A stretch of DNA of 64,000 nucleotides, taken from contig NC_092797.1 in the NCBI RefSeq assembly GCF_918797505.1, positions 51,434,157-51,498,156 of the forward strand. The letters run 5' to 3'. A model generated the notes under the pieces. That model was not told where the DNA came from. It worked only from the letters and a program-made list of their open reading frames with translations, and made no database searches. A program made the position numbers and the translations under genes. Below, in pieces: positions 10,255 to 21,118 of the stretch. This DNA comes from Bemisia tabaci (lineage: Eukaryota; Arthropoda; Insecta; Hemiptera; Aleyrodidae). Within the stretch, counting starts at the first letter, position 1, and every line of letters begins with the position of its first letter.

Positions 10255-10945
10255 TCGTCGGGCGAGGCAAAAGTTCAGTTCGGTGGTCAACGTATTTTTT
10301 GCCAAGTGATGATTGGATCAACTTGTTGGACATGAAATTCACCCAACGATGACTGATGAATGTCGAGGTGGGTACTTTGATATGCAAGTGTTTGCAAATT
10401 AGATTAGGATTGTTGAACCACTGCGCAATTTTTTGATCATGAGTCATCATTCGGCGCATCTGAGTGTTAACATCCGAAAGTAGCTTTTACACTAATACGA
10501 TTGAATCATTCAAGTTTTCTTATTAAAACTACAGGTTTGGTTTGTAAAAATTATTTACGAATATCTCAATGTCAAGAATGATAAGATGAATGCGTCTCAT
10601 GCCTGTAATGGGCCAGGATTCGTCGTCTTTTCTTTAAAAGCGATTTCTTCAATTTTGCTCTTTTTTCTGACGCTGCGTTGAAGTCTCCAGGGAAATGTAG
10701 TGCGAATTGCCTATCCATTCCTTGCTATTTCAGATACTCTTAATGATGGTTGATGAGTAACTTGTAGAGCATATTACTCGCTAAATGATGACTTATAAAT
10801 GTCGGAATAAGCACTTGCGAGTTTTTGCAAATTACATTACGATTGCTGAAAAAAAATTGTTCAACTCTTTTGTTTATCAGTCATGATTCAGCAATTCTTA
10901 GCGTTGACTACGGAAATCAACTTTTACACCACATATAAGAAAAAT
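10255..10945 (+). repeat. Two diverged family 13 repeats in direct orientation
   Basis: The blocks at 10255-10482 and 10720-10945 share a series in the same order: GATGATTGGATCAACTTGTT / GATGGTTGATGAGTAACTTG, then ATGATGACT-ATAAATGTCG, GTTTGCAAATTA, ATTAGGATTG and finally AGCTTTTACAC. Related copies lie at 16965-17105 (reverse) and 34540-34755. Identity is low, so this is an old dispersed repeat. 10008-10254 and 10946-11167 show nothing else. Confidence 0.6.
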
Positions 10946-11167
10946 AGCAGCGTTAGTTCTTTAAAACAGAGCCAGCCATTGTCATACTCAGCAGAACCAA
11001 TCAAAGGCCCGGAAACTTTCCCGAGTTTATTTTCTTTTTCTTTTTCTTTTTATTAAGGGGCACTGGTGGAATTTTCATCGTCTTGCAAAAATTCCGGCCG
11101 AAAATAATTCACAGTTTAGAAGTCCTCATGATCATACCGTAGTATCCTTGTCATACTTCATCCCGAC

Positions 11168-11431
11168 TAGAGGGCTGATTATTGAAATTGATAGACAAAG
11201 CGATAGACAAAGAAGACAAAGTGAAAACGGAGCGACCCAATTGGTTAATCAAGTAGTTGTCGTAGAATCAGGGCGGAAACGATGGACTATGTATACGGCT
11301 ATTCATGGGTTGCCCTTAGTTGTTCCATATATTACCACCTTTGTCTATTGCAACCCCCCGCTTCCACCAATAGGATCGCCCAATTTTTCCTTCGTCTTCT
11401 TTGCCTTTCAATTTTAATAATCAACCCACAG
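11168..11431. mobile_element. Family 6 MITE (about 265 bp)
   Basis: The ends GGGCTGATTATTGAAATTGA and TCAATTTTAATAATCAACCC mirror each other. Next to them the repeated hexad GATAGACAAAG (twice) mirrors CTTCTTTGCC. The interior holds GGAGCGACCCAATTGGTTAA, mirrored by CCACCAATAGGATCGCCCAA. Other copies are at 17635, 29083 (partial) and 39030 (diverged). Confidence 0.85.
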
Positions 11432-11522
11432 TTAAAAGTAGGCGACTACCCCTCCCATCAAAAAAGCCGCCATTTTTCTGGCCTTAATATGATTTTCATG
11501 CCCAGTGTCCATATTGCCTATG

Positions 11523-11752
11523 TTGCCATGCTAAGGGAAAACGTCGTATGAACTTTTGAATGTTGCAAAATTTCCTCTCATAACTCGAAAGAAAGTCATG
11601 CATATTTTTCCTTGAATTTCAGACATTCTGAACAAAATGGGTCTGAAAAATCGGAGAGAAATATTTCCAAGTATTCCAATAAATTCTTAGTTTATCAAAG
11701 GAAATTTGGCAATGTCTGGAGGTTCATACGACGCTTTTCCTCAGCACGGGAG
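11523..11752. mobile_element. Family 1 MITE, slightly shortened
   Basis: The ends are TTGCCATGCTAAGGGAAAAC and GCTTTTCCTCAGCACGGGAG. The copy is about 230 bp, some 20 bp shorter than its relatives, with small internal losses. Confidence 0.85.
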
Positions 11753-11859
11753 TATGGTATGGAGGAGCCGGCATTATTTTCACGAGAGCGCTCTGTGACC
11801 AAACATCGGATGGCCGGACCGGACCGGGCATGCAAATAAGCATATTTTAATTTCCCCCG

Positions 11860-12145
11860 ACTCGGAGATCTATCGTGCGTCGGGGTCGGACAGATATTTA
11901 TCCGCGCTTGGCGACACGGCCGACAGAGTGCGTTCGCGTCGGCGCGCTACATTTATGTATCGGTGCACGCGCGTCGCCGTCGCGCAGGCGCAGTCCTGAG
12001 TCCCGTCGACGGCGCAGGCGCAGACCCCGTCCGGCGCAGGCGCAGACCCCGTCACGGCGCAGGCGCACCTACGTCCCGATATCCGTATGACGAGGGATGC
12101 GGAGTGGACCGGGGCGAAGCGGGCGGCGTGTATAATATAAGCAGA
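11860..12145. promoter_or_regulatory. GC-rich island with four GCGCAGGCGC boxes upstream of a TATA-like box
   Basis: GCGCAGGCGCA occurs at about 11982, 12012, 12034 and 12057. The last three are spaced 22 bp apart and sit in a short tandem repeat with CCCCGTC spacers. The box resembles the NRF1 / insect Erect wing binding site. TATAATATAA lies at 12131-12140. The arrangement is promoter-like, but no transcript is supported. Downstream frames up to 12421 encode nothing recognisable. Confidence 0.35.
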
Positions 12146-12159
12146 TGGACAGTTCAATG

Positions 12160-14355
12160 TATAAACAGGAGCTCCTCTTTCACCTTATATGGTGCGAGCC
12201 TCCCCATCGGAGCCGTATTTTATTCCTTCGGTGTTTACGCCGCAAAATTATGCCCGTCCCCAGCCACGGTCCCCGGCCCGGCCGGCAGAATTCCTCGTCC
12301 TTGCCTCGCTCCTCCCGTTCGACCACGCTCCGGAGTTCTGGACCCTCTCGGTGCCAAGTCGCACCCGTGCCAGAAAAAAAATAAACTTCGGTTTTACAAA
12401 TTAGATTACCCTTTTAAATAGAGTATGTGCCGGTTTTTTATTGGTATCGTATAATAGGCTGATACGGCGCGCTAACGGCCGTAATAATAAGTATAAACAA
12501 ACAACTTGGCGACCCCACGCAACCGGCGAATTTCCTCCAGAGGGAATGAATCATTAAATATTTGATGAAAAATTTAAATAGCTAATAAAATACAAACTCC
12601 ACGACTAATGTTACGTCACTTTGACATGATGATTCGAAGGATACTTTAAATTGGGTCCATTCCAAAAAGATAGGGTTGGTAATGGTGCATCTGGAGTAGT
12701 TTCTCGTGAAAGGGTTGGCTTACATTTTTGAAGCCTATTGACCAAAGGGAGCGTTTGTTAATTATGGTCTGTAAGGGTATCAAATTGCCTTTATCAAAAT
12801 CAGGAGGCCAAAGGCTCCTCCATCAGCACGGACCAATCGCAGAGTTTCCTGCCAGATTCACCAAACCCCTAGTATTTCACAGGGTACAGGTTGAATCCCA
12901 ACGATGACCCCAGTGAGGACCACCCATTTGTTTGATGAGTACCAAAAATGAGGATTGGGTTCGCGAAAAATTATGGATTTACTAGATTGGCTGCACAAGC
13001 TTCTTCTCGCACTTAGGATCATTGGTTTAATGGGTAGAATAATCTATCTTGAATTTTTTTATTTTATTTGACTCATTTATTGATGTTTTAAATTAAAAAT
13101 TGGCAACGTAAATGTTCGAAGCTCGATGCCCAACACACCAATCCAAAGTCAAACGGGGAATGGTGTGCCACCGCTCTTTAACTTTACCTCCACAGTTGCT
13201 CGATCGAGCTGGAAATTGAATTATTCTTGACGTTTCAGCAGGGGAAAAAAACTATTTCACGACGAGTTGACAACGCGGACTGCTCTCCGAACCGACTTGT
13301 CCCTTGTCTTTTCGCCTCTCCACGGAGTCCAGACTAAATCTAGTCGGAGGTAGGAAAAGGGGAAAAAAGCGAATTCTTGTGTACAAAATTTATTTTCCTT
13401 CACTTAGCTTCTCTCCTCTTGGATGCGGTGTCTTTGAGAGACCCGGTGCATGCAGCCAGCTAGGATGGCCGGGCGGAAATTTTGAATATCTCTGCTCGGG
13501 AGGCCTCTTCGCAAGAATTTCTGGCATGAATTGCCTGTAGACCATCATCAGACGAAAATAGCGTTGACTATTGAATTGAGCTTTTGCATCATTCGATTAT
13601 ACTGATTAGATTGTGAGTGCGAGTGTTCTAAACTTGAAGTCAAGTATTGTTAGAATCGATTTTGGAATCAAAATAAGACTTTTTTTTGTTCTACAACAGT
13701 TCACGAAAAATCCCCACCGTCAAAGTTGCAGCTCCTCAAATTTTCTGCAAATTTTTTCTTGAATGTGACGAGGTTTATAAATAAAAATACATGAAAATTG
13801 GCACTCACATGTTCTCTTACACGCTGGACACAATTTTTATCTTTCATAAAAAACCGAAAGCAGATCTTGAAGGAGGTTTTTATGGGGCTTGAATTGTTTG
13901 TGAAGATAATACGGAATAAAATAGTCTTATTTTGATGCCAATTGGAGATTCTGAAAATAATCACGTTTAACTTCGAGACACCCTGTATATTGTCTACGCA
14001 GAGAGAAATTTCAACACAAAAGTTCTGTCAATACGGGAAGTAAAACACAAAATAACCCTATAGCTTAGGTTGACAATTTCAAGAGAAAATGTCAGCCAGT
14101 TTTCTTGAAGGAATGTAATACAAACGAGTGGTGAATACGAACATCGCAATCGGGAAAATGCATTTTCCCAGTCGCTCCACTTTTCCTTGCGCTTAATTCA
14201 CCGCAAACTGCACCAAAATCAACTCAAAATTTGTGTCGGTTTATGTATCACCTCCTATATTAACCAAAAGTTACATAAGAACACAAATATTTTGATCAGT
14301 GTATGATTAGAATGGAGTTATGTTCCCTCGCTCGGGAAACGACGAATTCACTCTA
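12160..14355. other. Unassigned stretch
   Basis: No gene is recognised. Bases 12190-12370 are GC-rich. A weak inverted pair (ATCAAAATAAGACT near 13668 and AGTCTTATTTTGAT near 13922) suggests a degraded foldback element at about 13640-13960. It is followed by GACACCCTGTATATT (13977), a string also present at 4373 upstream of the Sox exon. Confidence 0.35.
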
Positions 14356-14653
14356 ATGGCCTGGTTACACGCTCTAAATTTCCGTCAAATTCCGATCAAC
14401 ATTCATGACCTAGATGGCGGTCGAGAGTTATCTAGATTGATGAGTAAAATTAATTAAAAGAGCGTGTTGATTGAAATGAGCATGAAATAAGCACGGTTGT
14501 GTGGAAATCAGATGGAGCATGAGCCCCACACTCTCACAGCTCCATCATCCACCATCAAATTTTTGCAGGCCGCAGACATTTGATGGTAGATGGTGCGCAC
14601 CAGTCACCATTTGATCGGAAATTGATGGCAATTTGAGCGTGTAACCAGCACAC
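14356..14653. mobile_element. MITE with CTGGTTACACGCTC termini
   Basis: CCTGGTTACACGCTCTAAAT at the left mirrors GAGCGTGTAACCAGCA at the right. Inward, AATTCCGATCAACATT mirrors ATTTGATCGGAAATTG. The element is about 298 bp and non-coding. A tract with ATGATGG-type repeats forms the middle. No second copy was seen in the window. Confidence 0.75.
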
Positions 14654-14689
14654 AAGTGGTGTAGATTTTTACCCTCTTCAGCAGCCCAT

Positions 14690-15240
14690 TCTCCTCCTGC
14701 GTGACGTCACAGCATTGTTGACCTGCTTCTGAGCCGGGGCAAAAGGGTCGCGCACGGGACCAAGGCCCATCGACGTCACGAGCACGTCGGAGCCGTCAAC
14801 GCGCGAAGAGGCGTCGAGTCGGACGAGCGATTGAGCCAGGGTCCCGGGATGACGTCACGGGATGAATCACCTCCAGCTCCGTCTGGGCTCCATCGGCAGG
14901 CGTTAGCGTTATGCAAACTCGGGGCGTAATTAGACCTAATACTGCCCCGGCCCCGACAATACCCGCGGCGCGCCGCGCGGCCGGCAATTCAGACACGGCG
15001 GCGGCGGCGGTGGATCACACGTGGGACCTGTACGTAGGAGTTGCATCGCGCCCCGTGTAGGCGCCGTTATTGCCCGCTCGCCCCCCTCCCCCTCCCCCGC
15101 TCCCCGCCGGACGTGTTACTATAATCGCCGCGGAATGACTCGCGCGCGTGTCGTGTCGCGCGAACATCTTCGGCGAGTTAACGTCGCTAGTGGCCGCGTT
15201 GTCACTTCGGGATTCGGATCGCCAAGTCAAGGGACGATGT
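14690..15240. promoter_or_regulatory. GC-rich island with clustered CRE palindromes
   Basis: TGACGTCA occurs at 14702-14709 and 14850-14857, and CGACGTCA at 14771-14778, all within 156 bp. The island continues GC- and CpG-rich to 15240. Repeats do not cover it. Short ORFs on both strands are compositional. CREB/ATF-type binding is inferred from the motif only. Confidence 0.35.
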
Positions 15241-16355
15241 AGGGATCAATAATTTTAGTGGGTTTATGAAAATTTCCGAGGATCAAATTGTGCAGAATTA
15301 TATCTCTCGTATGTCCGATGAAAACTACAAACTAAATCAGAAGGAGTATCGAATGGAATAGAATGCTTTATCCTGTTTTCTTCTTTTTTTTTTAAAGTCT
15401 AGGATGTCAATTCAACTTTACTATTTCCATGTGAATTGAGGATTTGTTTTAAGATTTTGGGTCTAGATTCCGGAATTTAGAATAGGTTGGAGTTCTTTGG
15501 AGGTGTTTGCAATAATTTTGGGAAATTACACTCCACAAATGATTTTGAGATTTTAGTGGAATGTCGAGAGTAAACTTTCTGAAAACCTAGAAATTGTCTT
15601 TATTTTTCAATTAACTTAATGTCTCTAGTGATTTAAATAAGAAGAAAAAGAAGAAGCAAAAATAAATCTGTTAAAGAATATGTCACCAAAATTTCTTCAG
15701 ATCCTGTAGAAGCAAAAGTAGATGTAATCTGTTGTCCCAGAACGAAAGCCGCTTTTGTCCGCAAGACCATGAAAACATGCGATTCTTTACCAAAAATCTC
15801 AATGTAAAATTCCGACTTCTGAATGGTTAAACATACGATATATGTAACCAATATGCCAACTTCAAAGCCATTTAATCGTCAAAAAAGGCAAAAATGTACC
15901 ATTCCCTCAAAATGATAAGAAATACTTTCAAAATAATAAGAGAGGACAGAAGTCGACAAAACCAAAGAAGTGAAGCTGGAACGGATATAGGTTGCGCATA
16001 TAATAAATTTCCAGCCGCGATTGCCCCACAAGCCACGAGATCCCGCAATCCGCGTCAGGAGCCCGCGTGTAGTCGTGTGGCAAGTGTGTGAATAAAACAA
16101 TTTGTCTTGGGAGCCGTGAGACACCCACCCGGCCATGTTTTCCTGTAATTGACACCATTTCACCCCGATGAGCACGATCCGACGATGAGCCGATGATCCG
16201 GAGCCGGCGCGACGCTGGATCCGAGGTGTGAGTCGGGCCGATGATAGGTTAGCTTGACCGCAGGAGCGCTACCGACTGATTACCGCTTCGCCCGACACCC
16301 TCGTCCATCCCTTCATTACCCATCCTTCATCTTTGACACGGCTCATTTTCGGGCG
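15241..16355. other. Unassigned stretch
   Basis: The first part (15241-15950) is AT-rich. Bases 16000-16340 are GC-richer. No repeat family or gene is recognised. Confidence 0.3.
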
Positions 16356-16812
16356 GCGCCGTGTCTTTAGTCTCGAGATTGACCGTACTTAAATCAAAAA
16401 GAACTATTTACAGTGTGCTCTGAGTATTGAGACTAGTAAGAATACATCCATGACAGGGCTCATGTCACGAAGAAGGTACTTCTTTTCGATTTAATTATCT
16501 CCGATTGGCGTGTCTTTAGTCTCTCGATTGGACGTATTTGAATCTAAAAGAACTATTTTACAGTGTGCTCTGAGCCCTGAGACTCATAAGAAGACATGCA
16601 TGACAGGGCCCATGTCATGAAGAAGGTAGTTCTTTTGGATTTAAGTACTTTCGATTGGCGTGTCTTCAGCCTCTCGATTGAACGTATCTGAATCAAAAGG
16701 AACTACAATCAGTGGCCTGGGCCCTGAAACCCACAAGAAGACATGCATAACAAGGCTCATGTCATGGTGAAGGTAGTACCTTTTGATTTAAGTACTTCCA
16801 ATTGATACGTCT
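16356..16812 (+). repeat. Three tandem copies of a family 2-related foldback element (period about 150 bp)
   Basis: GTGTCTTTAGTCTC starts near 16360, 16510 and (as GTGTCTTCAGCCTC) 16660, each followed by CGATTG.ACGTA and TGAATC.AAAGAACTA. Each unit ends with GTAGTTCTTTTGGATTTAAG or a variant, which mirrors its own start. Each copy is therefore a hairpin-forming element, and three copies stand head to tail. Single relatives occur at 37116, 43110 and 61588. Confidence 0.85.
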
Positions 16813-16964
16813 TGTTCGGCTCGTGGCCTAATCGTCGAAGGTGTAAACCATGAAAAGCGCTAATCAGAGGTCAACCATTACAACTTTCCCTCTCCATTTG
16901 CCTATTCGGTTTGAGATATAGACAGTAAATTTTAGAAACCCCCAATGGCTAAGCGTGTAAAAGT

Positions 16965-17105
16965 TACTTTCTGAGGTCAACGCTGAGATTCGCCACATCA
17001 TGACTCATGTTCAAAACGTTAAGCAATTGGTTCAGCAATGCTGACCTAATTTACTCGCCTAGCAAAGGGCTCGACATTATTAGCCATCATCAGGCGAAGT
17101 TTACT
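16965..17105 (-). repeat. Family 13 repeat, reverse orientation
   Basis: GTAAAAGTTACTTTCTGAGG, then GACTCATG and GGTTCAGCAATGC, and finally GCCATCATCAGGCG, match the reverse complement of the copies at 10255-10945. Identity is low. The following AT-rich sequence to 17450 shows another weak fragment near 17350-17410. Confidence 0.45.
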
Positions 17106-17452
17106 TGCTTTGTAGTTTCCAGTTTATTTAAAGCTGGAATGAAAGGAAAATAGAAACTAACTATAAATGACGATGAAAGTTAAAATTAATATTGAAGAGA
17201 AAAATCTTAATTGAATCAGAAGACAAGAAGACCCTCTAAAATTTCACAAAAATAAAAAATACATTAATATTGATTTGTTAAATGAGGAGGTTTAAAAATA
17301 AATAAATCCTTTTATATTAAAAAATGAATCAACTCAAATTAAGTTATCCCAATCATGAAACAAGTCACTCGTCAATCATCATCATGCGAAAAATGACTTC
17401 AAATCTGGAGCTTAACTTTACCTCATCCGATTTTACACGGCATTGACTGTCA

Positions 17453-17568
17453 TTTTGCGCACTTTCAGACTGCGACAGAAAATCGTCCGACGTCATTTTC
17501 GCGTGGAAAGTAAATGCAAGAAGCAAGATAGCGGACATTCTGTCGCAGTCTAAAAGCGCGTAAAACTA
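17453..17568. mobile_element. Family 14 foldback element
   Basis: GCGCACTTTCAGACTGCGAC at the left mirrors GTCGCAGTCTAAAAGCGCG at the right. The interior includes GGAAAGTAAATGCAAGAAGC. A second copy lies at 30284-30392. Confidence 0.75.
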
Positions 17569-17634
17569 GTTGGCGCGGATTCCACGGGGTCCCTAAAATA
17601 TACTTTCTTTGTTCAAAAGGCGCTTATAGGCTCA

Positions 17635-17908
17635 GCGGGTCGATTATTGACATTAATAGACAAAGCAATAGACAAAGAAGACAAAAGGGATTTGGAGGGA
17701 TCCTAATGGTGGAAGCGGTTGGTTTCAATGGACAAAGAAGGAAGGTAATAGACAAACTAACGGCAACCCATCAGAGACCCTATAGCAAGTCCATAATTTT
17801 CCCCTTAGTCTACAAGAACCAACCATTTCAACCAATAGGATCGCTCTATACTCTCTATGTCTTCTTTTTCTACAGCTTTGTCTATACATGTTAATAATCA
17901 GCCCATAG
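17635..17908. mobile_element. Family 6 MITE
   Basis: The ends are GGGTCGATTATTGACATTAA and CATGTTAATAATCAGCCC. The GATAGACAAAG-type direct pair is present next to the left end and CTTTGTCTATAC next to the right. Full length, about 274 bp. Confidence 0.8.
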
Positions 17909-17939
17909 GGTTTTTGGGTCGTAGAGATTATTATTGTCT

Positions 17940-18300
17940 CCCCGGGCCGAAGGACCATAATGATCGCTCCGGCCAGGAGGACTAGAATTTTTTTCTCCGT
18001 GGACGATGCCTTTGGTCGGACGTCAGCTGAGCGGTGGTGGTCACGACTCGCCTTTGACTTTGAGGATGAGTCGGTGCGACTGGGCGCGGGCGAGTGGGAG
18101 GAGGGAGGGCGGGCGTCGGGACGCCGTGTGACGTCGCGACGCGGGTCGGGGGCCGTCGCGATGCACTCCGTCGCGACGCCGCCGCGAGGAGTGCACGGCG
18201 TCCATGTCGCATCGGCCCTCGGCCCGCGATGACACCTGCAGAATTCTAAACGAGCCGATGCCGCGCCGCGCTACGTTCAACTGCTCGAGCCATTCCTTCA
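17940..18300. other. GC-rich CpG island
   Basis: This stretch is very CpG-dense (many GCGACG repeats between 18110 and 18190). Long frames on both strands reflect base composition, and no domain is visible. Confidence 0.25.
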
Positions 18301-18373
18301 TTGACGCTAACGTAACGCGAAATCAACGACCATGATTCAAAGGGAAAAGTTTTATTCACTAATAGCTCTTATC

Positions 18374-18605
18374 ATACTCTGGAAAAAAACACATTGGATC
18401 TAGAGTCCAGACTCTTAAAAACATCAACGAGAAAAAATACTCTTGATTCAATCGGATTTTCACTTAAATCAAGAACCAAAGCCTCATAATTTGAGCGGAT
18501 TTCCTTTTGATTTAAGCAAAAATCTGATTGAATCAAGAGCATTTTTTCTTGTCAATGTTTTCAAGAGTCTGGACTCTAGATCCAATGTGGTTTTTTTTCC
18601 AGTGT
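18374..18605. mobile_element. Family 7 MITE (about 230 bp)
   Basis: Termini: ACTCTGGAAAAAAACACATT and AATGTGGTTTTTTTTCCAGT. Next inward, GGATCTAGAGTCCAGACTCT mirrors AGAGTCTGGACTCTAGATCC perfectly. Copies also lie at 28812-29045, 51805-52034 and (truncated) 49038-49117. Confidence 0.9.
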
Positions 18606-18879
18606 ATGGCTAAAATTGGATGGTTTTGGGGATACGGCTTTGGTATCTTTGCTCCAGGCGTTATCAATGTTGCGGCACGGAAAAGCGATGTTTAACCACT
18701 GTTTTCGATTGGTACTAATGGCAGAGATCCTTTGGACGTATTTCATATCTAAGAGATTTATGTGCAGGTGAGACATATAGGAGGGCTCGTCAGTTCTCTG
18801 ACCGTAAGAGTGAATGAGAATAATGAAGCGCCAGTGACGTCAACGGAGATGGATGCCGTCGTCGCGGCTCCTCATGGTA

Positions 18880-19118
18880 TTCGTAGTGGTCATTAACTCA
18901 TGAGCCCTGTCCGCAATGCTCTCGTGCCATGCCCGCGGCTCATATATCCCACATTCAGTTGGCACATAGTTCTGTTTGCTGAATTTAAAATCCCGCTTTT
19001 CCAATTATTCAAAAGGAATCACGCCCACTTTTACATTGTTTCTTATGCAGCTTTCTAGAGCACACCACATATTTCTCCTCTGCACATAGTTCTGTTTAAT
19101 AGCAGTACGTCCATTTAA
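18880..19118. mobile_element. Degraded family 2-like foldback sequence
   Basis: CATGAGCCCTGTCC, two copies of GCACATAGTTCTGTTT (18962 and 19082) and GTACGTCCATTT are family 2 pieces in altered spacing. This is probably one or two decayed copies. 18606-18879 shows nothing recognised. Confidence 0.4.
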
Positions 19119-19363
19119 GAGACTTGGAGGACATGGCGCATAAGTGCAGTTTTTGGAAAAATGATATATTAATGATATCAAATAAAACTAGTATTAATGC
19201 ATATTTTGTGAGAAAGTTGCTCCCGAATTCCAATTTTTAAGCATCAAAAAGTCAGTTTGAACTCTCTTTCCGCCATAAGGATCCATGTAATTTCGAAACT
19301 TCAAACACGTATTTCTCGAATAGCAAAAACTGCACGTATGCGCCTTGTCCTCCAAGCCCCTCC
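19119..19363. mobile_element. Family 8 repeat (about 245 bp)
   Basis: GAGACTTGGAGGACATGGCG at the left mirrors CGCCTTGTCCTCCAAGCCCC at the right. Next inward, AAGTGCAGTTTTTGG mirrors CAAAAACTGCACGTATG. Copies are at 34990 (reverse) and 47618, with a partial one at 47925. It is followed by a run of 15 C (19361-19375). Confidence 0.8.
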
Positions 19364-19375
19364 CCCCCCCCCCCC

Positions 19376-20173
19376 ATTTTATCTTTATTGTTTGGATCCA
19401 ATTTGATGCGATGGAAAATCCCACTTGGCAACATCATTAACAATAGAGTCTATGTTCGAGATTCACTTGTTGGAACATCGATGTACAATAGTTCAAATGC
19501 AACTCTATTTCACGGAATTAAAATACACTTAATTTAACTTCAGTTCATTTCGAAAAAAAAAAAGATCGAATGAGCCGAAGTACAGCGCAGGGTTCCATCT
19601 ACATCAAATTTCTTGGTTTGCCAAACCAAACGTTGGATGCACCCAACTGAACTCCTGGATCAGACCGGAGTGGGGAAAGAAGTTCGGTCACATTACTCGA
19701 AAATTTAGTTTGACAAAAGGCGATTTGACATGGAGCAGCAAACTTCGGATCATGAGATCGAAGTTTTTTTTTCCAGTTCACCTGTCACCGCGAGATCAGC
19801 CGATCGGGCACTCGTGTTTGGTCGCGCCAGTGCAAAAAGTGCGGTCGGGATTTTGAAAATGTGCTAGCCGAGTCGACCTATTTTCAGCTGGAGGTTGAGG
19901 TGAATAGGTCGGCATTCCAATCAATGGGGAAAACGCAAAGGCGGTAGCTCCAATGGCATAGATCACCGTAAACTCGACCTTGAATCCGACCGGGTTTGGA
20001 GCCGTTGTCGCGCCGCGCCGCCGTAGTGTCGTATGGGCTGATTTAATGCCTACGTCATTCGATTTATCGCCATTAAATTGAGGCATCTCGAAGCAAAGGA
20101 AGCAAAAGCCCTCGTCTAATGAGCCTTACAGCGCGATGATTCTTACGTAATCCGGGGGCTTTCAGCAAAATGA
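19376..20173. other. Unassigned stretch
   Basis: Mixed composition; no gene or repeat family is recognised. Confidence 0.3.
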
Positions 20174-20430
20174 ATTGGATTGCATTTTGCGAAAAGGAAC
20201 CAAGAGCATTCCAGTGTTGCTAGGATTGTGCAACTTACATTATTTGCATAAAATTACTGAAATCATGGAAAAAATTAAATTTTTTAAAGGTGGTTTTCGT
20301 CTTGGTTTATCGGAAGTAAAGATAAAACTTGTTAAGATGATCAGTTTATATTTGCAAGGTAAAAAAAGTTGCCCAATCTTAGCAACATCGGAATGCTCTT
20401 GGTTCCTTTTTGCAAAATGCAATCCAATTG
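20174..20430. mobile_element. Family 9 MITE with about 60-bp terminal inverted repeats
   Basis: ATTGGATTGCATTTTGCGAA at the left mirrors TTTTGCAAAATGCAATCCAA at the right. The mirror symmetry continues through GGAACCAAGAGCATTCC / GGAATGCTCTTGGTTCC and beyond to the GCAACTT / AAGTTGC blocks. The second copy is inside 36185-36617. Its last bases overlap the start of the next element. Confidence 0.85.
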
Positions 20431-20680
20431 GACAGAGTTAAGCAGAAAGGAACCAACCCACATTTTGGAAAAAATTGAGTTGTGAGTGGTTTTGAACTCA
20501 ACCACTGCTCTACTATCTATCGCCTAAAATTCAAAGCTTTTGTTGGAGCAAATTTTGCAGAAATTGAACTTGAAGTTTATCTTTTACATTGAGTCTTAAG
20601 CAGGAGCCAAACTTTAAACCTCTTTTTCTCGGTTCGATCCCGATGTGGCTTGGTTCCTTTCTGTTAAACTCCGTCCAATT
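20425..20680. mobile_element. Family 10 MITE (about 255 bp)
   Basis: AATTGGACAGAGTTAAGCAG then AAAGGAACCA at the left mirrors TGGTTCCTTTCTGTTAAACT then CCGTCCAATT at the right. Relatives lie at 22159-22412 and, more diverged, at 31718-31961. 20681-21118 shows no feature; a 144-codon frame running from within this element (20589-21023) has no recognisable domain. Confidence 0.8.
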
Positions 20681-21118
20681 GTGCTCCACTGCTCCCTTTG
20701 CTTTCAGATGCCTAAATTGTGCCGCCCTCCAAATGCGCAGCAAAGCTATCGATATCAAAACAGTCAGTTTAAATTGGCTGGAGCAATCGAACGTTTTGAA
20801 TATAGAAATATGTATAGTCACTAAATTGATTTATAACTGCAGCGTTGTGACAAAAAATCCAAATTACAAGTCTCTGATACGGTACATTTTATCGGTTCGA
20901 AAAGTTTCACTGGTGTTTAATTTTTTCATGAAAATTACTGCCCGACTTTTTCCACCAATTTTTGTCAGAAAAATCGTCGAAAAACGAAGAAAAACAAGCG
21001 ATAAGGAGATTTGTGACTCGTAAATCGATGTATGTGGTTTGGTAATTTCACTCCCACCATCGAATTGTTCACGGTCTCCTTTAGTTTTGTAGCTGATGGA
21101 TGCGCGAATTACACAATT

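Noticed and set aside
11963..12421. A 152-codon frame over the GCGCAGGCGC island
   Set aside because: The arginine/proline-rich translation follows GC composition and tandem repeats, changes character at the island edge, and shows no domain.
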